Shown piece after piece: positions 48,204-55,934 of a stretch of DNA of 64,000 bases. The stretch covers positions 124,001 to 188,000 of the forward strand of contig JAOABP010000001.1 of the NCBI GenBank assembly GCA_026418295.1, written 5' to 3'. A program made the position numbers and the translations under genes. Position 1 is the first letter of the stretch. Each line of letters begins with the position of its first letter. The notes under the pieces were generated by a model that saw nothing but the letters and a program-made list of their open reading frames with translations, did no database searches and had not been told where the DNA came from. This DNA comes from Caldifarciminota bacterium. Its GTDB lineage: Bacteria > Hydrothermota > Tepidihabitantia > Tepidihabitantales > Tepidihabitantaceae.

Positions 48204-49042
48204 ACTTTCTTGAGAAACTGCTCAAAATTGACCGGAAGATCATCTTTATTGTGATGGCGGTGCTGGTCCTCTTTCCGCTCCTGAAACCGCTCGGGCTCGG
48301 GGTCAGCTCCGGACCGCGGGCAAAGGCGGTTTTTGATGCGGTGGAGGCGATTCCGCCGGGCAAGACGCTTCTGATTTCAGTGGACTTTGACCCGGCGTCA
48401 ATGCCCGAGCTCTATCCGATGCTGGTGGCGCTGATGCGCCATGCCTTTGCCCGGAATGTCAAGGTGCTGCTCTGCGGGCTCTGGATTACCGGTGCCGGCC
48501 TGGCGGACAAGGCGGTCACTGAGATTCCGCCCGAGTTCGGCAAGAAATACGGCGAGGATGTGGTCTATCTCGGCTGGAAGGCAGGGGTGGATGCGGTAAT
48601 TCTGGGAATGGGGGAGAACATCAAGAATGTCTTTCCGGTGGACTACTACGGCCACCCGCTCGACTCCCTGCCGATGATGAACGAGGTCACCCGGCTCCGG
48701 GACATCCCGTTCATGGTGGCAATCTCGGCGGGCACACCCGGCTTCTCCGACTGGCTGCTCTATGCCCAGTCCAGATACGGGATGCGGGTCGGCGCGGGTG
48801 TGACCGCGGTCTCGGCGGCTGATGCCTATCCCTATCTCCAGAGCGGGCAGCTGACCGGACTGCTTGCCGGGATGAAGGGGGCAGCCGAATATGAGGTCCT
48901 GGTTCAGCGCCGGGGTTACAGCAACGCCTATATGCCGGCGGTGGCGGCAATGGACTCCCAGTCCTTGGCGCACATCGTCATCATGGTGCTGGTGGTGATC
49001 GGCAATCTGGCATTCTTTGCGACCCGCCGGAAAAGGAGGTAA
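48200..49042 (+). CDS. Membrane-anchored alpha/beta protein of the DUF6754-linked module
   Basis: This 280-residue protein has an N-terminal helix (IIFIVMAVLVLFPLLKPLGL), a long alpha/beta domain and a C-terminal helix (AHIVIMVLVVIGNLAFFAT). The globular part (about 35-255) has GKTLLISVDFDPASMPELYP, KVLLCGLWITGAGLADKAV, GVDAVILGMGENIKNVFPVD, and MVAISAGTPGFSDWLLYAQS. The helix-globule-helix layout matches the C-terminal two thirds of the first module protein, so the two may be distant relatives. I do not recognise catalytic residues. It overlaps the preceding gene by ATGA and is two bases from the next. Confidence 0.78.
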   Translation: MNFLEKLLKIDRKIIFIVMAVLVLFPLLKPLGLGVSSGPRAKAVFDAVEAIPPGKTLLISVDFDPASMPELYPMLVALMRHAFARNVKVLLCGLWITGAGLADKAVTEIPPEFGKKYGEDVVYLGWKAGVDAVILGMGENIKNVFPVDYYGHPLDSLPMMNEVTRLRDIPFMVAISAGTPGFSDWLLYAQSRYGMRVGAGVTAVSAADAYPYLQSGQLTGLLAGMKGAAEYEVLVQRRGYSNAYMPAVAAMDSQSLAHIVIMVLVVIGNLAFFATRRKRR

Positions 49043-49044
49043 GG

Positions 49045-49674
49045 ATGCACATCTCAACCAACATCTGGACCTGGGTTGCGGTAATTCTGACCTTCGGCAT
49101 CTTTTCCTTCCTCTGGAAGGACAACCCGTTCTACAAGTTCTGTGAGCATCTGTTTGTCGGGGTCTCGGTCGGCTATACGATCGCCCTCACCTGGTACAAC
49201 TCGGTGTATCCGGACCTGGTGACGCCGCTGTTCCGGGAGGGCAAACTGATTTACATCATTCCCTTTGTCCTCGGGCTCTGCTACTTCTGCCGGTTCATTC
49301 CCAAGGTCTCCTGGCTCATCCGGCTGCCGATGGGGTTTGTGCTCGGCTGGGCATCAGGCGTGGCAATTCCCGCATACTTCCAGACCAACATCATCAAGCA
49401 GATTCAGGGTACACTGCTGACCCCGGCGATTTTTGCCCGCTGGGATGTGTTCCTCTGGGCGCTGATCTCCTTTATCGGGGTCATCTGCTCGGTGCTTTAC
49501 TTCTTCTTCTCCCGGGAACACAAGGGTGCGCTCCGGGTTGCATCCGAGACCGGCATCATCTTCCTGATGATCGGCTTCGGTGCCTCGTTCGGCTATACGG
49601 TGATGGCACGAATGTCACTTCTGATCGGCAGATTCCAGTTTCTCCTGCGGGACTGGCTCGGGGTGATTAAATAG
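49045..49674 (+). CDS. Polytopic membrane protein of the DUF6754-linked module
   Basis: This 209-residue membrane protein has about six helices: IWTWVAVILTFGIFSFLW, HLFVGVSVGYTIALTWY, LIYIIPFVLGLCYFCRFI, LPMGFVLGWASGVAIPAYF, VFLWALISFIGVICSVLYFF and GIIFLMIGFGASFGYTVM. AGGAGG is five bases before the ATG at 49045. It is the last membrane gene of the module and ends two bases before the Wzi-like gene. With the other polytopic protein it could form a membrane channel or scaffold around the two anchored globular proteins. Function unknown. Confidence 0.78.
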   Translation: MHISTNIWTWVAVILTFGIFSFLWKDNPFYKFCEHLFVGVSVGYTIALTWYNSVYPDLVTPLFREGKLIYIIPFVLGLCYFCRFIPKVSWLIRLPMGFVLGWASGVAIPAYFQTNIIKQIQGTLLTPAIFARWDVFLWALISFIGVICSVLYFFFSREHKGALRVASETGIIFLMIGFGASFGYTVMARMSLLIGRFQFLLRDWLGVIK

Positions 49675-49676
49675 CG

Positions 49677-51242
49677 GTGCGCAAATCCCGAAGGTCATTA
49701 CCGGTTGCCTGCGGGATAATCTGGCTGATTCCGGGAATATTAACCGCACTGACTGGTGCGCTTCAGTATGTTCCAGCCGATTCCCGTCTTTATGAGGATG
49801 TTGACCTGCTGAAGACCGCAGGTCTGATTCAGACTCTGCCTTCGACCAGCCGTCCCTGGACCAGGGCGGAGTTCTGCCAGCTGCTGGAGGAGGCGGAATC
49901 GCTGGCTTCAGGCAGACAGCTCAATCCCGCACAGCAGACTGCGTTCAAACGGCTGCGCTCGGAACTGACCGGCAGACAGCCGGTGCTCAGCCTGCCGCTG
50001 GAACCGGATACAGTTGGCTTGGACCTCTTCTCCCGGGCAGTGATTACCCCTGAACATCAGCAGGTATCCCTGGGCTTGCGGTGTTTCAATCAGCCTGCAG
50101 ACCGGTTTTTCTTCTATGAGGATATGGAACCGCTGGTTTTCAATCCGGAACAGGCGCGGGTGCGCGACTCCTCGGGCTGGCACAACCCGGGTGTGCGGGC
50201 GGTCTCCTGGCGGGACCGGCTGCTCTGGCAGATGGAGCGGGCATATTTCGGGTTCAACCTGCCGTGGCTCCGGCTGGAGCTGGGCAGAGATGAGCTGGTC
50301 TGGGGTCCGGGCTGGCGCTCCTCGGTGATGCTTTCGGACCGGGCACCGGCGCTGGACAAAATTCAGCTGACCCTGAGCCGCCGGCAGGTGAAGTTCACCA
50401 GCTTCACCGCACTCCTCTCCCGCTGGAACGACCGGCACCGGTTTCTGTCCGCTCAACGGATTGAGTGCAAGTTCGGCAGACGGCTGGTGCTCGGCGGTGC
50501 GATGTTCAATGTCTACAACTGGGAGACCGCCTGGGACTTCTCCGGCATGCTCAATCCGCTTCTGCCGCTTTACTTCTCAGTTGCCAATTCCGGGCATGAC
50601 GACAACCTGCTTGTCGGTGGCGATGCGGTGCTTTACCTGCCGCAGACGAAACTTTACGCCCAGCTGCTCATTGACAACTTTGAGTTCAACACCCGCCGGG
50701 AATCCCCCAACTGTCTCGGGTTCCAGTCCGGCTGCTTCTGGGCGCCACCACTGCCCTTTGACTTCCGGATAGAATATGCAATGGTAACCGCCTTCACCTA
50801 TTATCACCGGCTCCGGGACATCATGTATGAAAACTATTCGGTTCCGCTCGGTCATGAGCTCGGACCGGATGCGGACCGGCTCAGCGCACGGCTGCGGTTC
50901 ATGCCGGCAACCTGGCTCAATTTCTCAATCTGGAGCGATTATACCCGGCGCGGATATTACAACCGGGGCGATTATGGCCGGCTTGCATTTGATGTTGCGG
51001 ATACGACATTTCTGCGGCGCTATTACCGGTTTCCGGCTCAGGGCTATGACTATGTCACCGGTGAACTGCTTGAGGAGGTGGAGCGGTCGGTCCGGTTCGG
51101 ACCGGAGCTGGAGTTCACCCCATTGCCTGAGCTTTATCTTCAGCTGCGTGCCGGGCTGAATTTCTGCCAGAACGAAAACGGCGCCATCGGAGTTAACCGC
51201 ACCACGCCCGAACTGCTGGTCAGGATTGAATACCGGTATTAA
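49677..51242 (+). CDS. Wzi-like outer-membrane capsule assembly protein
   Basis: This 521-residue exported protein is predicted to form an outer-membrane beta barrel. A signal covers about residues 10-30 (PVACGIIWLIPGILTALTGA). Then comes YVPADSRLYEDVDLLKTAGL, the usual N-terminal helical motif of Wzi-family proteins. The rest alternates aromatic beta strands ('LRLELGRDELVWGPGW', 'KFTSFTALLSRWNDRHRFL', 'LYAQLLIDNFEF') and ends in Tyr (RIEYRY), as porin-like barrels do. Wzi attaches capsular polysaccharide to the cell surface. The start is GTG at 49677, two bases after the membrane module, so the module may serve envelope assembly (inference). Confidence 0.83.
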   Translation: MRKSRRSLPVACGIIWLIPGILTALTGALQYVPADSRLYEDVDLLKTAGLIQTLPSTSRPWTRAEFCQLLEEAESLASGRQLNPAQQTAFKRLRSELTGRQPVLSLPLEPDTVGLDLFSRAVITPEHQQVSLGLRCFNQPADRFFFYEDMEPLVFNPEQARVRDSSGWHNPGVRAVSWRDRLLWQMERAYFGFNLPWLRLELGRDELVWGPGWRSSVMLSDRAPALDKIQLTLSRRQVKFTSFTALLSRWNDRHRFLSAQRIECKFGRRLVLGGAMFNVYNWETAWDFSGMLNPLLPLYFSVANSGHDDNLLVGGDAVLYLPQTKLYAQLLIDNFEFNTRRESPNCLGFQSGCFWAPPLPFDFRIEYAMVTAFTYYHRLRDIMYENYSVPLGHELGPDADRLSARLRFMPATWLNFSIWSDYTRRGYYNRGDYGRLAFDVADTTFLRRYYRFPAQGYDYVTGELLEEVERSVRFGPELEFTPLPELYLQLRAGLNFCQNENGAIGVNRTTPELLVRIEYRY

Positions 51243-51274
51243 TTCTGTTTCCGGTTAGTGACAATTGCCCGGCA

Positions 51275-51393
51275 GGAGAAAGGGATTTCTCCACTCCGGT
51301 CGAAATGACAGGGAAAAGAGGGGGCATTCCGGGCAGGGTCGAGGAATCGCTTTATCATTGCAAAATGCAAAGTGCAAAATGAAAATGAAAATG
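51275..51393. repeat. Intergenic short repeats between wzi-like and tsaC
   Basis: GGAGAAA-GGGA-TTTCTCC is a perfect hairpin at 51275-51292, followed by ACTCCGGTCGAAATGACAGG. From 51359 a short tandem array reads TGCAAAA, TGCAAAG, TGCAAAA, TGAAAA, TGAAAA. The stretch does not code. It resembles the dispersed intergenic debris repeats of some uncultivated genomes (memory-based, low certainty). Confidence 0.5.
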
Positions 51394-51398
51394 GCGGG

Positions 51399-52022
51399 CT
51401 ATTTTAACTTGAGCACCGCCTGAAGCTGAGCCGGGTCAATCTCACCGGCACGCAGAATCACCGGCGGGTCCCGGGTCAGGTCAATAATGGTTGAGGGTCT
51501 GCCACTGCCCGCAACCCCGGCATCCAGCGCCAGATCGCAGCGCGCAATTATTTCCGGGTCAATGGCACGGAACTCATTGGTCGGCGGGGCACCGCTGAGG
51601 TTGGCGCTGGTGCCGGCAAGCGGAGCACCGAGGGTGCGGGCGATGGCGGCAAAGTACGGGTTGTCAACAATTCTGATGCCGACCGTTTCTCCGCCCGCAG
51701 TGACGATGTCGGGCACCAGCGGTGAGCGGTAAAGAATCAGTGCCAGCGGTCCGGGCAGAAAGGCGTCAATCAGGCGACCTGCCGGCTCCGGAATCTCCCG
51801 GACAACACCTTTTACCTGTGATTCATCGGCACAATGGACCAGAAGCCGCAAATCCAAGGAGCGTCCCTTGATGGCATAGATGCGTTCAATCGCCTGGGGC
51901 TGGCGGAGGTCGGCACCGATACCGTAGACGGTCTCGGTGGGAAAGATGATCACCCCGCCGTTTCTCAGCACCTCAACCGCCCGGATGATCGCCTCGGGAT
52001 CGGGCTTGAGGATGAGCGCCAT
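51399..52022 (-). CDS. tsaC: L-threonylcarbamoyladenylate synthase
   Basis: This enzyme makes threonylcarbamoyl-AMP from threonine, bicarbonate and ATP for the t6A37 tRNA modification. The 207-residue product is a single YrdC domain with GGVIIFPTETVYGIGAD, RIYAIKGRSLDLRLLVH, FLPGPLALIL, TVGIRIVDNPYFAA, and LAGTSANLSGAPPTNEF. The lysine and arginine phosphate-binding residues of KxR (AIKGRS) are kept. It lacks the C-terminal Sua5 domain. It follows the greA gene by six bases and probably shares its transcript. Confidence 0.93.
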   Translation of the reverse strand: MALILKPDPEAIIRAVEVLRNGGVIIFPTETVYGIGADLRQPQAIERIYAIKGRSLDLRLLVHCADESQVKGVVREIPEPAGRLIDAFLPGPLALILYRSPLVPDIVTAGGETVGIRIVDNPYFAAIARTLGAPLAGTSANLSGAPPTNEFRAIDPEIIARCDLALDAGVAGSGRPSTIIDLTRDPPVILRAGEIDPAQLQAVLKLK

Positions 52023-52028
52023 TGTTTT

Positions 52029-53933
52029 TCAGATTGCCCGGGTGATCGTGGTAATCTTCAGGGTCCTGTTGTCCAGCTGGATCAGGTCGCCCGGCTTTCT
52101 GCCCAGAAGCTTGCGGGCGAGCGGTGACTGAAATGAGATTATCCCATGTTCGTGGTCCGCATCCCATGGTCCGAGGATGGAATAGTGATGGACCGTGCCG
52201 TCATCACCGGTCAGCTCCACCCGGCAGCCGACCGAGACGGTGCCGGTGTCAATCTGCTCCGGCTCAATCACCCGGGCACGGCTCAGCTCCTGCTGGAGCT
52301 GGCTGATCTTCTGCATCAGCCGTGCCTGCTTCTCCTTTGCCGCCTTGTATTCGTAATTTTCCGAGAGGTCGCCGAACGCCCGCGCCCGGGCGATCTCCTC
52401 AGCCGATTTCGGCAGCTCAACCTGTGTGAGCTCCTGCAGTAATGCCTTTGCCCGCTCCAGCCCGGCAGCAGTGGTCCAGACCGCATCATCAGCGGGCTTC
52501 CGGGTCAGGGCGGGAAACTGTTCGGCAATCAGGGTCAGCAGTTCATCCTGCTGGAAGGGTTCAAGGGTCCGGCTGGCTTTAATCCGGTCGTGCAGTCGCC
52601 TTGCATCGGCCTCATCCATTTCAGTCAGGGCAGAGCGCACCAGCCGGTAGCGGTCCGCAGTCAGAATCTTCCTTGCCTGATTGCGCCGGCTGCGTTCCGG
52701 ATCCAGTTCCATAATGTCCAGGAGCCGGTTGAGCAGCTGGCGGGCAGGGATGGAGTGCTTCAGCTGGGCAAGCACGAGCAGGGCATCGGGAAACCGGCGG
52801 TAATCGGTCAATGCGGTTTTCACCAGCTCCTGCCACTTTTCCTCAGGCAGATGCTCCTGAATCAGCTGACAGGTCCGGCTGTCAGTGCCGGCAAGAAAGA
52901 TGGCGGAATAGAGCTCCTGCCAGTCCTCAGACCGCTCCTGCTGGATCAGCTCCAGAAACTTCCTTCTTTCCGGCGCGGTGCGCAGCGCACCGAACGATTT
53001 TATTACCTCCTCCCGGCTCATCTCCTTTACCCCTTCCAGTGCAATACCGGTTCTGCCCTTTTTACTTTCCTGCCGTTCTTCCGTCAGGTCGGTTTTTTCC
53101 TTCGGCTCATCCTGCCAGCGGTAACGCCGGGGGGTGCGGGGCGAGACCGCAATATGGGGATGGCGTGTCAGCCCCTTCCTTGCCCGCTCCCAGAAGTCCG
53201 GAAAGGCGCCGGCTCCGACCACCGGTGTCAGTGCGGCTGCCAGCTCCTCGGCGGTTGCCGGTCTGCCGGTGTCGCGCAGATAACGGGCGACCAGCTCTGC
53301 CGGTTCGGTCTGTGCCAGCGCACGCAGCCGGTCCGGGTCCTGCTTCAGCAGATAGAAGAAGCTGTCCGGACCGGGAAACCGGAACCGGTTGGCAGCGGCA
53401 CCGATCTCCAGCATCATATCTGCACCATCGTCAAAGATGACCTGCACCCGGTCAAACAGCAGATCCAGACTCCTGACCGTGCCAATGCCATGCTCCTGGT
53501 CATAGACCATCTTTTCCGGCAGCAGTCTGAGATACCGGTCAAACCGCTCCAGCGCCTCAGCCAGCGGTGTGCCATAACCGAGTCCGGACTTCTGAATCAG
53601 CCGGTCGAGCAGGCTGAGTTCGGGATAGAGGTCATGGAGACAGCGGACCAGGGCACGGGTGAGTTTTTCGTCGTCCGGAGTAAGCGGAACGAGCCGGCGC
53701 AGGACCGCAAGCTCATCACCAAACCGCTTCTGTTCGGCAAGAAATTCGGCAAGGACCCAGAGCAGGCTAACCGGCAGTTCGGCCGGTGCCCAGCGGATCG
53801 CCAGGTCAACGAGCGCCAGCAGTTCAGACAGCGGCGTCTCGGTGGAAATCAGCTCGAGCCAGGTGCCCTCAAGTTCGGCATACTGTTTTTTCCCCAGCTG
53901 GGTGCGGAAAAGTCTGATCAGTTCCTCAATCAA
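52029..53933 (-). CDS. greA: GreA transcription elongation factor with a long N-terminal region
   Basis: This 634-residue protein carries GreA at its C-terminus. Residues of about 485-560 are the coiled coil that enters the polymerase channel (GLERAKALLQELTQVELP, FGDLSENYEYKAAKEKQARL, with the acidic tip residues D and E). About 565-634 is the FKBP-like C domain (VSVGCRVELTGDDGTVHHY, SPLARKLLGRKPGDLIQL). The N-terminal 450 residues are helical and include a small beta domain (MVYDQEHGIGTVRSLDL) that looks CarD/Tudor-like. Similar long GreA forms occur in Chlamydia and spirochaetes. It overlaps the upstream lipoprotein by ATGA. Confidence 0.9.
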   Translation of the reverse strand: MIEELIRLFRTQLGKKQYAELEGTWLELISTETPLSELLALVDLAIRWAPAELPVSLLWVLAEFLAEQKRFGDELAVLRRLVPLTPDDEKLTRALVRCLHDLYPELSLLDRLIQKSGLGYGTPLAEALERFDRYLRLLPEKMVYDQEHGIGTVRSLDLLFDRVQVIFDDGADMMLEIGAAANRFRFPGPDSFFYLLKQDPDRLRALAQTEPAELVARYLRDTGRPATAEELAAALTPVVGAGAFPDFWERARKGLTRHPHIAVSPRTPRRYRWQDEPKEKTDLTEERQESKKGRTGIALEGVKEMSREEVIKSFGALRTAPERRKFLELIQQERSEDWQELYSAIFLAGTDSRTCQLIQEHLPEEKWQELVKTALTDYRRFPDALLVLAQLKHSIPARQLLNRLLDIMELDPERSRRNQARKILTADRYRLVRSALTEMDEADARRLHDRIKASRTLEPFQQDELLTLIAEQFPALTRKPADDAVWTTAAGLERAKALLQELTQVELPKSAEEIARARAFGDLSENYEYKAAKEKQARLMQKISQLQQELSRARVIEPEQIDTGTVSVGCRVELTGDDGTVHHYSILGPWDADHEHGIISFQSPLARKLLGRKPGDLIQLDNRTLKITTITRAI

Positions 53934-55336
53934 TTTCTGCCTCCTGAGAAAAGAGTGTCTGATTTCTGGACCGGATAAAGCAGTCTCAAACCCGGTACCC
54001 GCTGATACCAGGTGAGGACATCAAACCGGCAGGTGCGGGTGGGCAGAACCTTGACGAGCGCATAATTGTCTGACGGCAGCCAGACCGCAATTTCGGTCGT
54101 GCCGGCATTGAGCAGGATCCGGTCCCGGTAAAGCAGGGTGTCAAAGGGGGGCAGGGGTGTACTGCCACTGCCGGTGACATTGACAAGCCAGGTGCGTCGC
54201 CAGGCTGCGGGTGGCACCAATCCACCCGGGTCATCCGGTCCGAGATGGGGACTGGCGAGGAAGTAGTTCAGACTCAGGCTCTCGGGTGAGAAGTCGGTCA
54301 GATAGAAAGCGCAGATGCGGTCAGAAACCGGGTTGCGCATTGAAACCATCCTGCCCGTCAGACTGATACTGTCCCAGCCATAGCCCGCTTCACCCGCACA
54401 GTTGAGTTCGCTCAATGTCAGAGTGTCGGTAAAGACCGCAATTGTGGATACGGTTTCGGGTGAAAACAGCTCCTCGCTCCGGAACCGGGCAGAGACTGTA
54501 TAATCGCCGGTGGTGTAGAACGGGTCATGAAGAAAACTGGTGCTCAGCGTGGAGTCAACAAGCCGGAACCGGAAGGAGTCCGCCTGCCGGAACCAGATGC
54601 AGTAACGGACCGAATCGTGATTGCCGTTTCGGTCCCAGCGCAGCCGGACATAGAGCCCGAGATGTTGTGCCAGCCGCAGATTAAGCGGTGGTTTGACCGG
54701 CGGAAAATCAATCTGCACCAGCGCGGGTTCAGACCAGGGGCTGATAATGCCGGCTTTGTCCTTTGCCCGGCACCGGACCGAAAAGACACCCCGGCTGCGG
54801 AAGCTCCGGGAAACGGCAACGGTAGCGCCGGAGGGAAGGAAACCGCTCCAGGCGGTCAGACTGTCGCCAAAGGCAAACTGCACCGCCACACTGTCATTAC
54901 TGCGGTGCCGGACAACGGTGGTGAAGACGAGCGGGGTGTCGGGCCAGGCGACTTCCGGTCCGGCAGGACGGGAGGGGACGAGCGGTCCGAAGAAACTGAT
55001 TGCCACCGGCACCGGCAGAGCGGGCTCCGACTCGTTGCCCTTCTCATCCCTTGCCCGGACCTGCACCAGATAAAACCCGCTCTCCTGATAGACATGAGCC
55101 ATGAACATCGTATCACCGCTGGCAAGTTCGGCGCTCCATTCCGGTTTACTGCCATCACCCCAGTTAAAGAGATATGAGATATTGTCCCGGTTCGGGTCGG
55201 TGGCGACCGCAAAGAAGCGCAGGGTCTCCTGCGGCTGACCGGAGTCCGGACCGCCGGCAGAAGGCATCCGCGGCGGACCCTCGCGGTAACAGCCGGCAAG
55301 CAAAATTGCCACAATTACACCACCCAGATTTCTCAT
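53930..55336 (-). CDS. PKD/FnIII lipoprotein with a C-terminal 'AGYGW' domain (paralog C)
   Basis: This is a 468-residue lipoprotein with lipobox LLAGC at about 12-16. Two PKD-like domains follow at about 35-210 (SYLFNWGDGSKPEW, VQFAFGDSLTAWSG). An FnIII-like domain lies at about 220-305 (PPLNLRLAQHLGLYVRLRW). The C-terminal domain, about 310-460, has LSELNCAGEAGYGW, FYLTDF, ASPHLGPDDPGGLVP and PGLRLLYP, the same as in the genes at 13799 and 14759. It thus carries the shared unit with extra domains in front. It overlaps the greA start by four bases, an odd pairing of an envelope protein with a transcription factor. A promoter is at 55349-55376. Confidence 0.82.
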   Translation of the reverse strand: MRNLGGVIVAILLAGCYREGPPRMPSAGGPDSGQPQETLRFFAVATDPNRDNISYLFNWGDGSKPEWSAELASGDTMFMAHVYQESGFYLVQVRARDEKGNESEPALPVPVAISFFGPLVPSRPAGPEVAWPDTPLVFTTVVRHRSNDSVAVQFAFGDSLTAWSGFLPSGATVAVSRSFRSRGVFSVRCRAKDKAGIISPWSEPALVQIDFPPVKPPLNLRLAQHLGLYVRLRWDRNGNHDSVRYCIWFRQADSFRFRLVDSTLSTSFLHDPFYTTGDYTVSARFRSEELFSPETVSTIAVFTDTLTLSELNCAGEAGYGWDSISLTGRMVSMRNPVSDRICAFYLTDFSPESLSLNYFLASPHLGPDDPGGLVPPAAWRRTWLVNVTGSGSTPLPPFDTLLYRDRILLNAGTTEIAVWLPSDNYALVKVLPTRTCRFDVLTWYQRVPGLRLLYPVQKSDTLFSGGRN

Positions 55337-55348
55337 TACCTGTCCAAT

Positions 55349-55376
55349 AGCCTATCCGGATATTAAAAACAGTCAA
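55349..55376 (-). promoter_or_regulatory. Promoter of the lipoprotein-greA-tsaC operon
   Basis: TTGACT (55376-55371), 16-base spacer, TAGGCT (55354-55349) on the minus strand. The ATG at 55336 is 12 bases after the -10, leaving a leader of about five bases. Confidence 0.55.
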
Positions 55377-55612
55377 CAATCGGATCGGCCGGACCAGATG
55401 CCGGGTTGCTTCTATACAGTTAGAGTCTGAAAAGGAGCGGGTTTTAACATTTTTCTGGGACTGGAAAGGGCAGGTTTTCCGGAAGTTTAATTTCTGCAGA
55501 GAGTTGGCAAGCGGGCGCCAGTTTTGGGAGAAACTGGGGGCAGTTCCCCCCAGGGTCGGTCCGGTGATGGACGCCCCGGAATCAGGGTGGTGGCAGTTCC
55601 GGCGGTTAAAGG
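55377..55612. other. Non-coding stretch between divergent lipoprotein and tRNA-Ser genes
   Basis: I see no gene in this stretch. It holds two overlapping hairpins that exclude each other: CCAGTTT/AAACTGG (55518-55537) and CTGGGGG/CCCCCAG (55534-55553). No promoter or start codon with a ribosome site points to a small gene. Confidence 0.5.
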
Positions 55613-55640
55613 TTGACTTCAGCGGAGATATCAATAGATT
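55613..55640 (+). promoter_or_regulatory. Promoter for the tRNA-Ser pair
   Basis: TTGACT at 55613-55618 and TAGATT at 55635-55640, 16-base spacer, 35 bases before the first tRNA. It may also serve gltX, which follows the second tRNA by 35 bases. Confidence 0.6.
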
Positions 55641-55675
55641 ATTGAGGAGCAGGTTTGGCAGTTGTCTGCCCGGTC

Positions 55676-55766
55676 GGAGGGCTAGCCTAACCTGGTAAGG
55701 CAGCAGACTTGAAATCTGCCGGCCCGGCGACGGGCCTTGCGGGTTCGAATCCTGCGCCCTCCGCCA
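55676..55766 (+). tRNA. tRNA-Ser(UGA)
   Basis: Acceptor stem GGAGGGC/GCCCTCC, anticodon stem GCAGA/TCTGC with loop CTTGAAA (anticodon UGA, reading UCA-type Ser codons). It has a long class II variable arm (CGGCCC-GGCGAC-GGGCC) and T arm GCGGG-TTCGAAT-CCTGC. Discriminator G is followed by an encoded CCA (55764-55766), unlike the other two tRNAs here. Confidence 0.94.
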
Positions 55767-55810
55767 TAATTTTGTATTGAGCCGGAGCTGGTGCCGGTTC
55801 GGAAAAATCG

Positions 55811-55899
55811 GGAGAGGTGGCCGAGCGGCTGAAGGCAACCGCTTGCTAAGCGGTTATACCCCTAACCGGGTATCAAGGGTTCGAATCCCTTCCTCTCCG
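55811..55899 (+). tRNA. tRNA-Ser(GCU)
   Basis: Acceptor stem GGAGAGG/CCTCTCC, anticodon stem ACCGC/GCGGT with loop TTGCTAA (anticodon GCU, reading AGC/AGU). A class II variable arm (TACCC-CTAACC-GGGTA) and T arm AAGGG-TTCGAAT-CCCTT are present. Discriminator G; CCA is not encoded. It lies 44 bases after tRNA-Ser(UGA). Confidence 0.95.
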
Positions 55900-55934
55900 T
55901 TTGTTCTCTTGAGTGATTTTCCGCATTGCCGATT

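Noticed and set aside
52590-53978. Plus-strand open frame of 462 codons
   Set aside because: It lies antisense to the long greA gene, whose C-terminal GreA domain is unmistakable. Long antisense frames are expected at this GC content.
55676-55766. tRNA with UGA anticodon as a possible suppressor that explains the in-frame TGA codons
   Set aside because: Anticodon UGA pairs with UCA serine codons, not with UGA stop codons. A UGA suppressor would need anticodon UCA.
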